Of a stretch of DNA of 40,636 bases, positions 6,430 through 14,284 are shown one piece after another. A program made the translations under genes and the position numbers. How positions within the stretch are numbered: position 1 is the first letter of the stretch; the number at the start of each line of letters is the position of its first letter. The notes beneath the pieces are model-generated. The model was given only the letters and a program-made list of their open reading frames with translations. It was not told the DNA's origin and did not search any database. Origin of the DNA: Eubacterium sp. (GTDB lineage Bacteria > Bacillota > Clostridia > Oscillospirales > Acutalibacteraceae); NCBI GenBank assembly GCA_022511205.1, contig JAFLRY010000017.1, positions 1 to 40,636 of the forward strand. Reading direction: 5' to 3'.

Positions 6430-7250
6430 AGTATATTTTTCTCCACAAATTCTATCACGTGCTCGTTATTCGAGCAAATTATATCGGTTGCCATCGCTTT
6501 CAGACTTTCGCGGGCGTTTGAAACGGCGCAACGCCTTGCGGCAACCTCAAAAAGGCTGAGATCGTTATCGCTGTCGCCCAGTGCGATTATCTCGTCAGCG
6601 CTTATTTTTAAAAGCTCGCACAGCATCAGCGTGCCCGTTCCTTTATTCGTTTTGCGGTTCATTATCTCAATATTGTTGCCCAGTGACGATACGATCTCAA
6701 GCTCGGGAAAACGCTTTTGAAGCTTACCAAAGCACTCAGCTCTCTCGCCCTCATCACGGAAAAATGCGTTGAACAGCTCGGGCTTGAGGTTTTCCTCCGC
6801 AAGACCGATATCAAAATCCTCCACCGTTTTTCTGCTCTTAGCAATTATTCTTCGAAACGCGGGCGGAACATTATAATATTCAAGCCGCTCGTCATTTATT
6901 TTGCTTTTATCGGCGTGGGGATAACAGCCGCTGTAAACCTCAATATACGTTTCATAGGAATCAAGCAGAGCGAAAACCTTTCGCGCTATGTCGGTAGAAA
7001 CGGTTGATGAATATACAGTTCCCCGCTCTTTATCAAAAATGCCTGAGCCGTTAGAATATACAAAATATCTTATGTATTTACAATTTCTTATCGCTTCGGG
7101 GATCTCGTAATACGTCCGCCCGGTAACGGGCGCAACAGTTATTCCCCTTTTGCTCAGTCGCTCTATTGCCGCAAGATTCTCAAAGCTGAGCTGTGAGCTA
7201 CTGTTTAGCAGTGTTCCGTCCACGTCTACTGCTATTAATGAATATCTCAT
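6423..7250 (-). CDS. Cof-type HAD phosphatase
   Basis: A 275-residue HAD hydrolase of the Cof / sugar-phosphatase type (large C2 cap between motifs II and III). Motif I is VDVDGTLL (Asp9, Asp11), motif II is PVTGRTYYEIP, the Lys of NRKTNKGTG is motif III and GDSDNDLSLFE is motif IV. Such enzymes act on small phosphorylated metabolites including flavin precursors and sugar phosphates; the substrate cannot be read from sequence. The ATG at 7250 matches the family start; a TTG 14 codons upstream would begin inside the hairpin at 7278-7309. The ribosome binding site is weak (TATGGTAG). It overlaps the next HAD gene and has no room for its own promoter, so it probably depends on transcription from tktA-tktB. 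Confidence 0.85.
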   Translation of the reverse strand: MRYSLIAVDVDGTLLNSSSQLSFENLAAIERLSKRGITVAPVTGRTYYEIPEAIRNCKYIRYFVYSNGSGIFDKERGTVYSSTVSTDIARKVFALLDSYETYIEVYSGCYPHADKSKINDERLEYYNVPPAFRRIIAKSRKTVEDFDIGLAEENLKPELFNAFFRDEGERAECFGKLQKRFPELEIVSSLGNNIEIMNRKTNKGTGTLMLCELLKISADEIIALGDSDNDLSLFEVAARRCAVSNARESLKAMATDIICSNNEHVIEFVEKNILC

Positions 7251-7277
7251 TTTTCTACCATAATTCAAATTAATTTT

Positions 7278-7309
7278 AAGAGGATATCCCAAAGTCGAGA
7301 TATCCTCTT
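7278..7309 (-). terminator. Hairpin between tktB and the HAD genes, partial terminator
   Basis: Long stem AAGAGGATATC (7278-7288) / GATATCCTCTT (7299-7309). On the - strand it is followed by TTAAAATTAATTT, a poor U-run, so it may reduce rather than stop transcription into the two HAD genes. Confidence 0.6.
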
Positions 7310-7316
7310 TTTGTAT

Positions 7317-8258
7317 TTACTTTAAAAATTCCTTCGTTACGTTTACGATATTCTCCGCAGAAAGACCAAACTGCTTGAGCAGATCCTTTGCGGGACCACT
7401 GTGACCGAACTCATCGTTAACGCCTATTCTCTTAACAGGAACGGGATATTTTTCGCTGAGCGCCGAGCAAACGCCTTCACCGAGACCGCCGATTATACTA
7501 TGCTCCTCAACGGTGATGACCTTGCCGGTTTTCTTAGCGGAAGCGATAACGAGCTCCTCATCAAGAGGCTTAATGGTGGCAATATTGATGACCTCCGCAC
7601 TGATCCCCTCTGCCTCAAGAGTTTTTCCCGCTTCGATAGCCTCCGCAACCATAAGTCCGTTTGCGATGATGGTAACGTCGCTACCCTCTTTAATAACCTC
7701 TCCCTTTCCGATCTCGAATTTATAGCTTTCATCGTGGAAAACCGGAACGGCAAGTCTGCCGAAGCGAAGATAAACAGGGCCTTCATACTTATAAGCCGCT
7801 TTAACAGCCTGCTTAGCCTCAACGTCGTCCGCAGGGCAGATAACCACCATACCCGGAATAGAGCGCATAAGGGCAAAGTCCTCACAGCACTGATGAGAAG
7901 CGCCGTCCTCTCCAACGGAAATTCCCGCGTGGGTAGCACCGATCTTAACATTGAGGTGGGGATAGCCGATAGAATTTCTTATCTGCTCAAAGGCCCTTCC
8001 GGCCGCGAACATCGCGAAGCTTGAAGCGAAGGGAACGAGTCCCATAGTACTCATACCCGCCGCGATGCACATCATATTTGATTCCGCGATACCGCAGTTT
8101 ATATGCCTGTCGGGATATGCTTTTTTGAATATACCTGTCTTGGTGGCCGCAGAAAGATCGGCATCAAGAACAACGAGATTATCAGCGCCCTCGGCCGCCA
8201 GCTCCTTTAACGCCGTGCCGTAGCTGTCACGGGTCGCAACACATTTTACGTCTGCCAT
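7317..8258 (-). CDS. tktB: Transketolase, C-terminal half (split subunit)
   Basis: A 313-residue protein equal to the pyrimidine-binding and C-terminal domains of transketolase. It carries the INCGIAESNMM glutamate region that activates thiamine diphosphate, the GATHAGISVGEDGASHQ loop, and a C-terminal domain from about residue 190. It must pair with the TktA half encoded just upstream to form the enzyme that moves two-carbon units between sugar phosphates in the pentose phosphate pathway. The gene starts 2 bases after the tktA stop, with AAAGGAGG inside the tktA end. Split transketolases are common in Clostridia, archaea and some other bacteria. Dxs is excluded because that enzyme is a single longer chain. 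Confidence 0.93.
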   Translation of the reverse strand: MADVKCVATRDSYGTALKELAAEGADNLVVLDADLSAATKTGIFKKAYPDRHINCGIAESNMMCIAAGMSTMGLVPFASSFAMFAAGRAFEQIRNSIGYPHLNVKIGATHAGISVGEDGASHQCCEDFALMRSIPGMVVICPADDVEAKQAVKAAYKYEGPVYLRFGRLAVPVFHDESYKFEIGKGEVIKEGSDVTIIANGLMVAEAIEAGKTLEAEGISAEVINIATIKPLDEELVIASAKKTGKVITVEEHSIIGGLGEGVCSALSEKYPVPVKRIGVNDEFGHSGPAKDLLKQFGLSAENIVNVTKEFLK

Positions 8259-8260
8259 TC

Positions 8261-9106
8261 TTATGCCTCCTTTAACTCAGTGAGCCTTGCGTTAAGCTCC
8301 GCCATTGCCGTTTCATATTCTTCCGCGTTGGGGGCTTTTCCGTGCCAGCCCACTTGGTTTTCCATATAGGAAACGCCCTTGCCCTTAACTGTTTTCATAA
8401 TGATTGCAAAGGGTTTGGTGCTCTGATGGAATTTCTCGAAAGCGCCATCGATCTCGTCAAGATCGTTACCGTCAATAACAACGTAGTCAAAGCCGAACGC
8501 CGCAACCTTCTGATCGATAGGCTCAGCGCTCATAACATCTTCACAGGAGCCGTCTATCTGCAGACCGTTTGAATCGATGATAATGCAAAGATTATCAAGC
8601 TCATACTGAGCGGCAAACATCATTGCCTCCCAAACCTGACCTTCCTCGATCTCGCCGTCGCCCAGCATGGCGAAAACGCGAACGCCGTCTTTACCGAGGT
8701 ATTTCGCCGCCTTAGCCATTCCGCAGGCAGCGCTGATTCCCTGACCGAGGGAGCCTGTGCTCATATCAACGCCGGGAACGGTATTCATATTCGGATGGCC
8801 CTGAAGATAAGAGCCAATGTGACGAAGTGTTTTTAAATCCTCCACGGGGAAGAAGCCCGAATAGGCAAGCGCACTGTAAAGCGCGGGCGCCGCGTGACCC
8901 TTTGAGAGTACGAAGCGGTCGCGATCCGCTGATTTGGGATCTTTGGGATCGTATTTCATTTCTTTGCCGTAGAGATACGCAAGGATATCCGCCGCCGAAA
9001 GGCTTCCGCCCGGGTGACCTGCCTTAGCGTTATAGGTGCCTTCAATGATACCGATACGGATCTGCTCCGCAAGGATCTGAAGCTCCCTTTTGAGCTGATT
9101 TGTCAT
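8261..9106 (-). CDS. tktA: Transketolase, N-terminal half (split subunit)
   Basis: A 281-residue protein equal to the thiamine diphosphate pyrophosphate-binding domain of transketolase. Visible are GHPGGSLSAADILAYLY, the DRFVLSKGHAAPALY phosphate/His loop, the GSLGQGIS turn and the GDGEIEEGQVWE...N metal/TPP motif. It forms the active enzyme only with the TktB half encoded 2 bases downstream. The ATG has AAGGAG upstream and a clear promoter at 9137-9165. Its cofactor, thiamine diphosphate, is the same molecule sensed by the riboswitch of thiT elsewhere in this window, though this gene carries no riboswitch. Confidence 0.94.
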   Translation of the reverse strand: MTNQLKRELQILAEQIRIGIIEGTYNAKAGHPGGSLSAADILAYLYGKEMKYDPKDPKSADRDRFVLSKGHAAPALYSALAYSGFFPVEDLKTLRHIGSYLQGHPNMNTVPGVDMSTGSLGQGISAACGMAKAAKYLGKDGVRVFAMLGDGEIEEGQVWEAMMFAAQYELDNLCIIIDSNGLQIDGSCEDVMSAEPIDQKVAAFGFDYVVIDGNDLDEIDGAFEKFHQSTKPFAIIMKTVKGKGVSYMENQVGWHGKAPNAEEYETAMAELNARLTELKEA

Positions 9107-9136
9107 AGCAAAATCTCCTTTAATAATTTCGTTATT

Positions 9137-9165
9137 ATTTTACCACTAAATACGCGTTTCTTCAA
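9137..9165 (-). promoter_or_regulatory. Promoter of tktA-tktB
   Basis: On the - strand TTGAAG (9160-9165), 17-bp spacer, TAAAAT (9137-9142). Confidence 0.78.
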
Positions 9166-9173
9166 TAGAAAAT

Positions 9174-9209
9174 GAAAAAAATCCGAGAGGTCATTTCCCC
9201 TCTCGGATC
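9174..9209 (-). terminator. Terminator of the marR-ABC-ABC-sortase unit
   Basis: Ten-base perfect stem ATCCGAGAGG / CCTCTCGGAT (9181-9190 / 9200-9209), followed on the - strand by a T-run. Lies 15 bases past the sortase stop. Confidence 0.9.
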
Positions 9210-9224
9210 TGCTTTGCGTATATC

Positions 9225-10007
9225 TTAATTTGTTTCCTTGATATCCACCAGCACGGCGCAAACGAGATATCTGTTCGCTTTCTGCCCGGTTATGCAGGTC
9301 GATAAAACAACGATCTTACTGTTCTCATCTATGGTAGTATCAAGCTCTGTTCGAACGTTTTTCGTGGTCGAATCGGGATTGGTAATAGTGGCCTGAAATT
9401 CCGCAAGATCCTCAGGTGAATTGAAATTAAAGGTGTTCATAATATGCCTGTCGTCATATTTAAACGCAGATATCACCTGATAGGTAAGCTGTTTTCCCGG
9501 AACGTAAATGTAAAAATACTCGTGTTCATCGAAGAATGCCTTGCTCTCGAAATTGTGGAGCGTTGTAAACATAATATCGCTATAGCCGTTATGGCCGTAG
9601 ATAAGCGTTATCGGGTCTTCAAAATCCTTGCCGTTACAGCTTTCCGTATAAATCGCTCCGCTGGATATATACGATTTATCAACGGCACTGTGCTTCAAAT
9701 AAAACTCATCGTCCGTATTGCTCTGTACGATCGGGTAGTTTACGTTGGTGCCGTTAACCTCTATCCATGCGTAGATCTCATCGTTCGTTTGAGTCAACGC
9801 GTCAAAATCAACGGGGCTTTCCACCTTTTCGTTGGTGGCAGGCTGTTTCGTAATATACAGCTCATGGTATTCATGACCCGATCGCGATTCATTATAAAGG
9901 TAATACACCAAATAGCCCGAAGCCGCGATGAAAAGAAGCAACAGGATTATCAGCGTTCTTTTTATAATTTTTTTAGTTCTTTCCTTTTTTTCGGATCTTT
10001 CCTGCAT
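9225..10007 (-). CDS. Class B sortase
   Basis: A 260-residue transpeptidase with an N-terminal membrane anchor (about residues 17-37) and an outside catalytic domain. The catalytic His139 is in IYGHNGYSDIMF, Cys238 in VLSTCITG and Arg246 in NRYLVCA: the sortase triad with class B spacing. It includes the longer segment between His and Cys that marks class B. It should link a surface protein with an NPQTN- or LPxTG-like signal to the peptidoglycan; no such substrate is encoded in the window. The ATG at 10007 has AGAGAG about 8 bases upstream; a GTG three codons earlier is less likely. It starts 33 bases after the second ABC gene and shares its terminator, so it appears to be the last gene of the marR/ABC operon. 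Confidence 0.88.
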   Translation of the reverse strand: MQERSEKKERTKKIIKRTLIILLLLFIAASGYLVYYLYNESRSGHEYHELYITKQPATNEKVESPVDFDALTQTNDEIYAWIEVNGTNVNYPIVQSNTDDEFYLKHSAVDKSYISSGAIYTESCNGKDFEDPITLIYGHNGYSDIMFTTLHNFESKAFFDEHEYFYIYVPGKQLTYQVISAFKYDDRHIMNTFNFNSPEDLAEFQATITNPDSTTKNVRTELDTTIDENSKIVVLSTCITGQKANRYLVCAVLVDIKETN

Positions 10008-10040
10008 AATAATCACTCTCTTTTGAGATTTGAATTTGAT

Positions 10041-11900
10041 TTACGTTAGCCTTGCCTTGCCGGTGCAAAGCTCATAATATCTTCCCTTAAGCCCGAGCAG
10101 CGCATCGTGATCTCCGCGTTCAAGGATCTCCCCGTGCTCAAGTACCATTATAGCATTAGAATTCCTAACTGTCGAGAGCCTGTGTGCAATAACGAATACG
10201 GTTCTGCCCTCCATCAGCCTATCCATACCGTGCTCAATATGAAGCTCCGTTCTCGTATCTACCGAAGAGGTAGCCTCATCAAGTATCATAACCGGCGGAT
10301 CGGCAACCGCGGCTCTCGCAATCGCCAAAAGCTGGCGCTGACCCTGTGAGAGATTACCGCCGTCTCCCGTGATTACAGTGTTATAGCCGTCCGGCAGGCG
10401 CATTATGAAGGAGTGGGCGGAAGCAAGCTTCGCCGCCGCGATGCATTCTTCATCAGTAGCATCCAGCCTGCCGTAGCGGATATTCTCCATAACCGTTCCC
10501 GTGAACATATGGGTATCCTGAAGCACTATTGCAAGGCTCTTTCTAAGATCGTCCTTCTTTATGCGCTTTATATCGATACCGTCGTAGGTTATCGTACCCT
10601 CCTGAATATCATAGAAGCGGTTAAGGAGATTCGTAATCGTCGTCTTACCCGCGCCGGTTGAGCCTACGAAGGCGATCTTCTGACCGGGCTTTGCGTAGAC
10701 GTTGATATTTTTAAGCACCTGCTTTTCCGGAATATAGCCGAAATCAACGTTTTCGAAAACAACGCTTCCCTCAACGGGTATACGCTCCTCGCCGTCTATC
10801 CAAAACCATTTCTTGCCCTCGGAATTGCGTTCCTCTAAAAGGGTTACGGTTCCGTCGTCAACGTCGCTGGGCGTTCCCATTATCTCAAATACGCGCTCAG
10901 CGCCAGCGAGGGCGGAGAAAATGTTGTTCATCTGGTTCATTATCTGGTCTATCGGCTGCCTGAACTGCCTCGTCTGCTGAAGGAATGTGAAAAACGTTCC
11001 TATGCTGAGGGAGCTTGATAAAACGAGTATTCCTCCCATAAGGGTCACGGTTGCATAAAGGGCGTTGTTTATTCCCGTTCCGCAGGGTCCCATAAGACCG
11101 GCGTAGAAGGTAGCATTTGTGGCGGCGTCGCGGTATCCCGAATTAAGCTCGTCAAACTCTCCGTTTGCCTGAGCCTCGTGATTGAACACCTTTATGACCT
11201 TCATTCCCTCGATGGTTTCCTCAATATTGCCGTTCATGGCGCCAAGCGCCTTCTGCTGAGCGGAGAAATATTTTCTCGTGTGCTTGGCAATATTGAGCGA
11301 ATTTACGATCATAATAACGAGGAACACCAACGCTACCATGAAAAGCCGCCATTCAAGAACGATCATCATTACAACGATACTTACGAATGATAAAATAGAT
11401 GAGAAAAACTGAACAATCGTCTGCTCAAGCATCATCTGAATATTATCAACGTCATTTGTAAAACGGCTCATAATTTCGCCGTGCGTGTTTGAGTCGAAAT
11501 ATCTCAGCGGCAGGGTTTGGAGATGATCAAATAAATCTTTTCTTATGTTGTTCGTTGTTTTATACGAGATCATAACCATTATCTTTGACTGAATGAACGA
11601 GAATATGGAAGTGCCGACATAAAACACCGATACTATAATAAGATTTTTCACCAGCAGGCTAATGCCTTCGGTGGCAAAAGTGCCCGCTTTTATTGAATCT
11701 GCCACGCCGTCAAGAATAGGCTTAAGCCAGTAAGACGCGCCTGTTGAACACAGGGTGGTTAGAATAAGCATGAGCAAAACCACAAGCAGCAAGGCTTTGT
11801 TTTTGCCTATATACATTAAGATTTTCAAAAGAGTTTTTTTCGTATCTCGGGGTTTTTTAACCTCAGCCCCTCTTCTTCCCGGAGGACCCATTGGCGGCAT
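10041..11900 (-). CDS. ABC exporter half-transporter with canonical ATP site
   Basis: A 619-residue half-transporter: six membrane helices (about residues 30-330), then a nucleotide-binding domain from about residue 375. The Walker A is GSTGAGKTT, the Walker B is VMILDE with catalytic Glu542, and the switch histidine is His573 (IAHRLS). The signature is LSQGQ instead of LSGGQ. This is the pattern of the catalytically complete partner in heterodimeric exporters of the BmrCD / LmrCD / TM287-288 kind; its altered signature faces the degenerate site of the partner. The ATG overlaps the stop of the upstream ABC gene by one base, so the two are made in equal amounts. Likely a multidrug or lipid exporter under MarR control. 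The N-terminus is Pro/Gly-rich (MPPMGPPGRRG). Confidence 0.92.
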   Translation of the reverse strand: MPPMGPPGRRGAEVKKPRDTKKTLLKILMYIGKNKALLLVVLLMLILTTLCSTGASYWLKPILDGVADSIKAGTFATEGISLLVKNLIIVSVFYVGTSIFSFIQSKIMVMISYKTTNNIRKDLFDHLQTLPLRYFDSNTHGEIMSRFTNDVDNIQMMLEQTIVQFFSSILSFVSIVVMMIVLEWRLFMVALVFLVIMIVNSLNIAKHTRKYFSAQQKALGAMNGNIEETIEGMKVIKVFNHEAQANGEFDELNSGYRDAATNATFYAGLMGPCGTGINNALYATVTLMGGILVLSSSLSIGTFFTFLQQTRQFRQPIDQIMNQMNNIFSALAGAERVFEIMGTPSDVDDGTVTLLEERNSEGKKWFWIDGEERIPVEGSVVFENVDFGYIPEKQVLKNINVYAKPGQKIAFVGSTGAGKTTITNLLNRFYDIQEGTITYDGIDIKRIKKDDLRKSLAIVLQDTHMFTGTVMENIRYGRLDATDEECIAAAKLASAHSFIMRLPDGYNTVITGDGGNLSQGQRQLLAIARAAVADPPVMILDEATSSVDTRTELHIEHGMDRLMEGRTVFVIAHRLSTVRNSNAIMVLEHGEILERGDHDALLGLKGRYYELCTGKARLT

Positions 11901-13636
11901 TATTCAAGCACCCCTTTCTGCTGAGTATGATATATCTCACGGTATATCTCGTTATTCTCAAGAAGCTCGTCGTTCTTTCCTATGGCGTTGAGCTTACCCT
12001 CATCAAGAACGATGATCTTATCAGCATCCTGAACTGATGAAATTCTTTGAGCAATGATAAGAACGGTGGCGTCTTTAAGCTTCGTGTAAAAGCTCTCTCT
12101 GATTTTTGCTTCCGTTGCGGTATCAACAGCGGAGGTGGAATCATCGAGAATAAGTATTTTCGGATTTTTTATCATTGCGCGGGCAATACAAAGCCTCTGC
12201 TTCTGCCCGCCTGAGAGGTTAAGACCGCCCTGCGAAAGATTCGTATCGTAGCCGTCCGGCTGTGCCATAATGAAATCGTGAGCCTGAGCCGCCTTGCACG
12301 CGGCGATTATTTCCTCGTCCGTAGCGTCGGGCTTACCCCAGCGGATATTCTCTTTGATCGTTCCGGAGAAGAGCAGATTTTTCTGAAGCACCACGCCGAT
12401 AAGCTCGCGAAGCGCTTTGATATCGTAATCACGAACATCCACTCCGTCTATCAAAACCTCGCCCTCGGTAACGTCATAGAGGCGTGGTATCAGGTTTACA
12501 AGTGATGATTTACCGCAGCCCGTTGAGCCGATTATGCCTATAATGCTTCCCGGCTCAGCGGTGAAGCTGATATTTTCAAGCACCGCGTCCTTCTCGTTGT
12601 AGCCGAAGCTTACGTTTTTGAATTCGATCTTTCCCTTGGGATCATTAGGAATATGCGCTTTATCGGGGTTAACGATATCTATTTTCGTATCGAGAACCTC
12701 AACCACACGGTCGCCGCAGGCCTTCGCCCTCGTAAACTGCAAAAGGAACATTGAGAGCATTACGATGTTCATGAGCATCTGGAGTATGTACGAAGCAAGA
12801 ACTGATATCTCGCCAACGTCCATAAGTCCGTTTGCGGCATCATTAGCGCCCCTTGCGTAAACGTAAACGATAACGACGTTAAGCAAGAACATCATAAGGG
12901 GCATTACCGTTACGATAAGGCCTGCCGCCTTCGCGCCCTGTGCCGCAAGGTCGTCAGAAGCGGTGTGGAATTTCTTCTTTTCCTCTTCTTCTCTTACGAA
13001 CGCCTTCACTACTCTGACGCCGATAAGATTTTCCTGCACCACTCTGTTTACGTTATCGATCTTCTTCTGCATTTTCTGGAACATCGGGAAACCGAATTTC
13101 AACACGAAGAAAACGACTACTACCACAATGGGAAGCAAAACGAGAAGCATAACCGAAAGCCTTGCGTTAATGGAAAAGGCCATTACCGCCGAAACTATAA
13201 GGAGCGACGGCGTTCTTATCAGCATTCTAAGACACATCAAAACCGTGTTTTGAAGCATTGTAACGTCATTCGTCATTCTCGTGGTCAGCGAAGCGGTTGA
13301 AAACTGATCTATGTTTTTAAAGGAAAATCCGCTGGCGGTTTTATAAAGATCCCTTCTCAGCCTGTAGGAAAACCTCTGGCTTGCGATCGAAGAGGTTTTC
13401 ATGGTCATTATACCGCCGCAGAGACCTAATATTGCCAAGCCTACCATTCCGAGACCGACCTTAACGACATAGCCCGTAAGATCCTCCGAGCCTGCCGCGT
13501 CGACCTTATTATACACTGTATTGGCGATCGAAGGCATTGCCAGCTCGCAGATCGCTTCGATTATCATACCTGAAGCGCTGGCAAGGGCAAAAAGCCAAAG
13601 ACCCTTCATATATTTTGCCAATTTTTTAATCATCAA
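11900..13636 (-). CDS. ABC exporter half-transporter with degenerate ATP site
   Basis: A 578-residue half-transporter: six membrane helices (about residues 10-310), then a nucleotide-binding domain with Walker A GSTGCGKSS and a normal LSGGQ signature. The Walker B ends ILILDD, so Asp499 stands where the catalytic Glu should be. The switch histidine is replaced by Gln530 (IAQRIS). Both changes are the mark of the non-hydrolysing partner in heterodimeric ABC exporters. The ATG overlaps the end of the MarR-family gene upstream by 11 bases and the stop overlaps the next ABC gene by one base. This tight marR-ABC-ABC arrangement is a common clostridial drug-efflux layout; the substrate is unknown. 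Confidence 0.92.
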   Translation of the reverse strand: MMIKKLAKYMKGLWLFALASASGMIIEAICELAMPSIANTVYNKVDAAGSEDLTGYVVKVGLGMVGLAILGLCGGIMTMKTSSIASQRFSYRLRRDLYKTASGFSFKNIDQFSTASLTTRMTNDVTMLQNTVLMCLRMLIRTPSLLIVSAVMAFSINARLSVMLLVLLPIVVVVVFFVLKFGFPMFQKMQKKIDNVNRVVQENLIGVRVVKAFVREEEEKKKFHTASDDLAAQGAKAAGLIVTVMPLMMFLLNVVIVYVYARGANDAANGLMDVGEISVLASYILQMLMNIVMLSMFLLQFTRAKACGDRVVEVLDTKIDIVNPDKAHIPNDPKGKIEFKNVSFGYNEKDAVLENISFTAEPGSIIGIIGSTGCGKSSLVNLIPRLYDVTEGEVLIDGVDVRDYDIKALRELIGVVLQKNLLFSGTIKENIRWGKPDATDEEIIAACKAAQAHDFIMAQPDGYDTNLSQGGLNLSGGQKQRLCIARAMIKNPKILILDDSTSAVDTATEAKIRESFYTKLKDATVLIIAQRISSVQDADKIIVLDEGKLNAIGKNDELLENNEIYREIYHTQQKGVLE

Positions 13637-14090
13637 TATTATCCTCCGATTTCATATTCTCAATAGCTCTGTCAAGAAGTTTTGAAAGAATATGCGTTTC
13701 CTCCTCGGTCATTCCCTTTTTCAGAACATCGTCCAGCATATCCATCTTTCTCCTTATATTTTCGGGAGCCTGCTTTGCCTTTTCCGTTGGATAAAGGCGT
13801 GTGAGCCGAGCGTCATCCTCATCGGCTTTTTTGATGATGAAGCCCGCCTTCTCCATTCTTTTCACGGAGACGGAAGCGGTTGCAACGGCAACGCCCAGCT
13901 CTTTAGAAAGCTCGCCGAGGGAGATTCCCTCGTTGTTATTTATCAAAAACAGAATATCCTGCTGACCTGAAAAAAGCCCCTGCTCTGCCGCCGCTTTATT
14001 AAATGCGATTTTCGTCATTTTTGAAAGGCAGGCGACCCTCGGCCCTATCATGCCCACCGGGGGCGCAACGCAGTTATTTCTCTTTTGCAA
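13626..14090 (-). CDS. MarR-family transcriptional regulator
   Basis: A 154-residue winged-helix regulator. The first helix (about residues 15-36) is the dimerisation part. The helix-turn-helix is at about residues 56-83 (ISLGELSKELGVAVATASVS), and the wing contains DEDDARLTRLYPT, the conserved MarR wing motif. It probably represses its own operon, which encodes an ABC exporter and a sortase, and is released by a small ligand. The start is uncertain: a TTG at 14090 with a weak GAGAG site gives the full helix 1, while the ATG at 14051 would remove 13 residues. A promoter at 14187-14214 and a 12-bp palindrome at 14156-14167 lie upstream, in the position of an autoregulatory operator. Confidence 0.87.
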   Translation of the reverse strand: MQKRNNCVAPPVGMIGPRVACLSKMTKIAFNKAAAEQGLFSGQQDILFLINNNEGISLGELSKELGVAVATASVSVKRMEKAGFIIKKADEDDARLTRLYPTEKAKQAPENIRRKMDMLDDVLKKGMTEEETHILSKLLDRAIENMKSEDNIDD

Positions 14091-14155
14091 TTTGCTCTCA
14101 ACTCCGTCTAAATCGCTTACTGAAACACGGATAAGACGCGAATAAATTTGTTAAT

Positions 14156-14167
14156 TTAGTCGACTAA
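14156..14167. promoter_or_regulatory. Palindromic operator candidate for the MarR regulator
   Basis: TTAGTCGACTAA is a perfect 12-bp palindrome about 14-25 bases downstream of the predicted marR transcription start, between marR and rsmA. Size and placement fit a MarR dimer site. Confidence 0.6.
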
Positions 14168-14186
14168 CGTTATCCGGCTTATGCTA

Positions 14187-14214
14187 ATTTTAGCACAAGT
14201 TTACGAAAAGTCAA
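14187..14214 (-). promoter_or_regulatory. Promoter of the marR-ABC-ABC-sortase operon
   Basis: On the - strand TTGACT (14209-14214), 16-bp spacer, TAAAAT (14187-14192). Confidence 0.72.
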
Positions 14215-14222
14215 CATGAATA

Positions 14223-14251
14223 TTGTAAATTAATTGTTAATGTGTTAGAAT
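14223..14251 (+). promoter_or_regulatory. Promoter of rsmA
   Basis: TTGTAA (14223-14228), 17-bp spacer, TAGAAT (14246-14251), 34 bases before the rsmA ATG. Confidence 0.6.
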
Positions 14252-14284
14252 GAACCCTCAGTGCTGAAAAATACGGGTGCGATT

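Noticed and set aside
7317-9106. Possibility that the two genes are a split Dxs (deoxyxylulose phosphate synthase)
   Set aside because: The N-terminal half has transketolase motifs (GHPGGSLSAADI, GDGEIEEGQVWE) and the split at this point is the normal one for clostridial transketolase.
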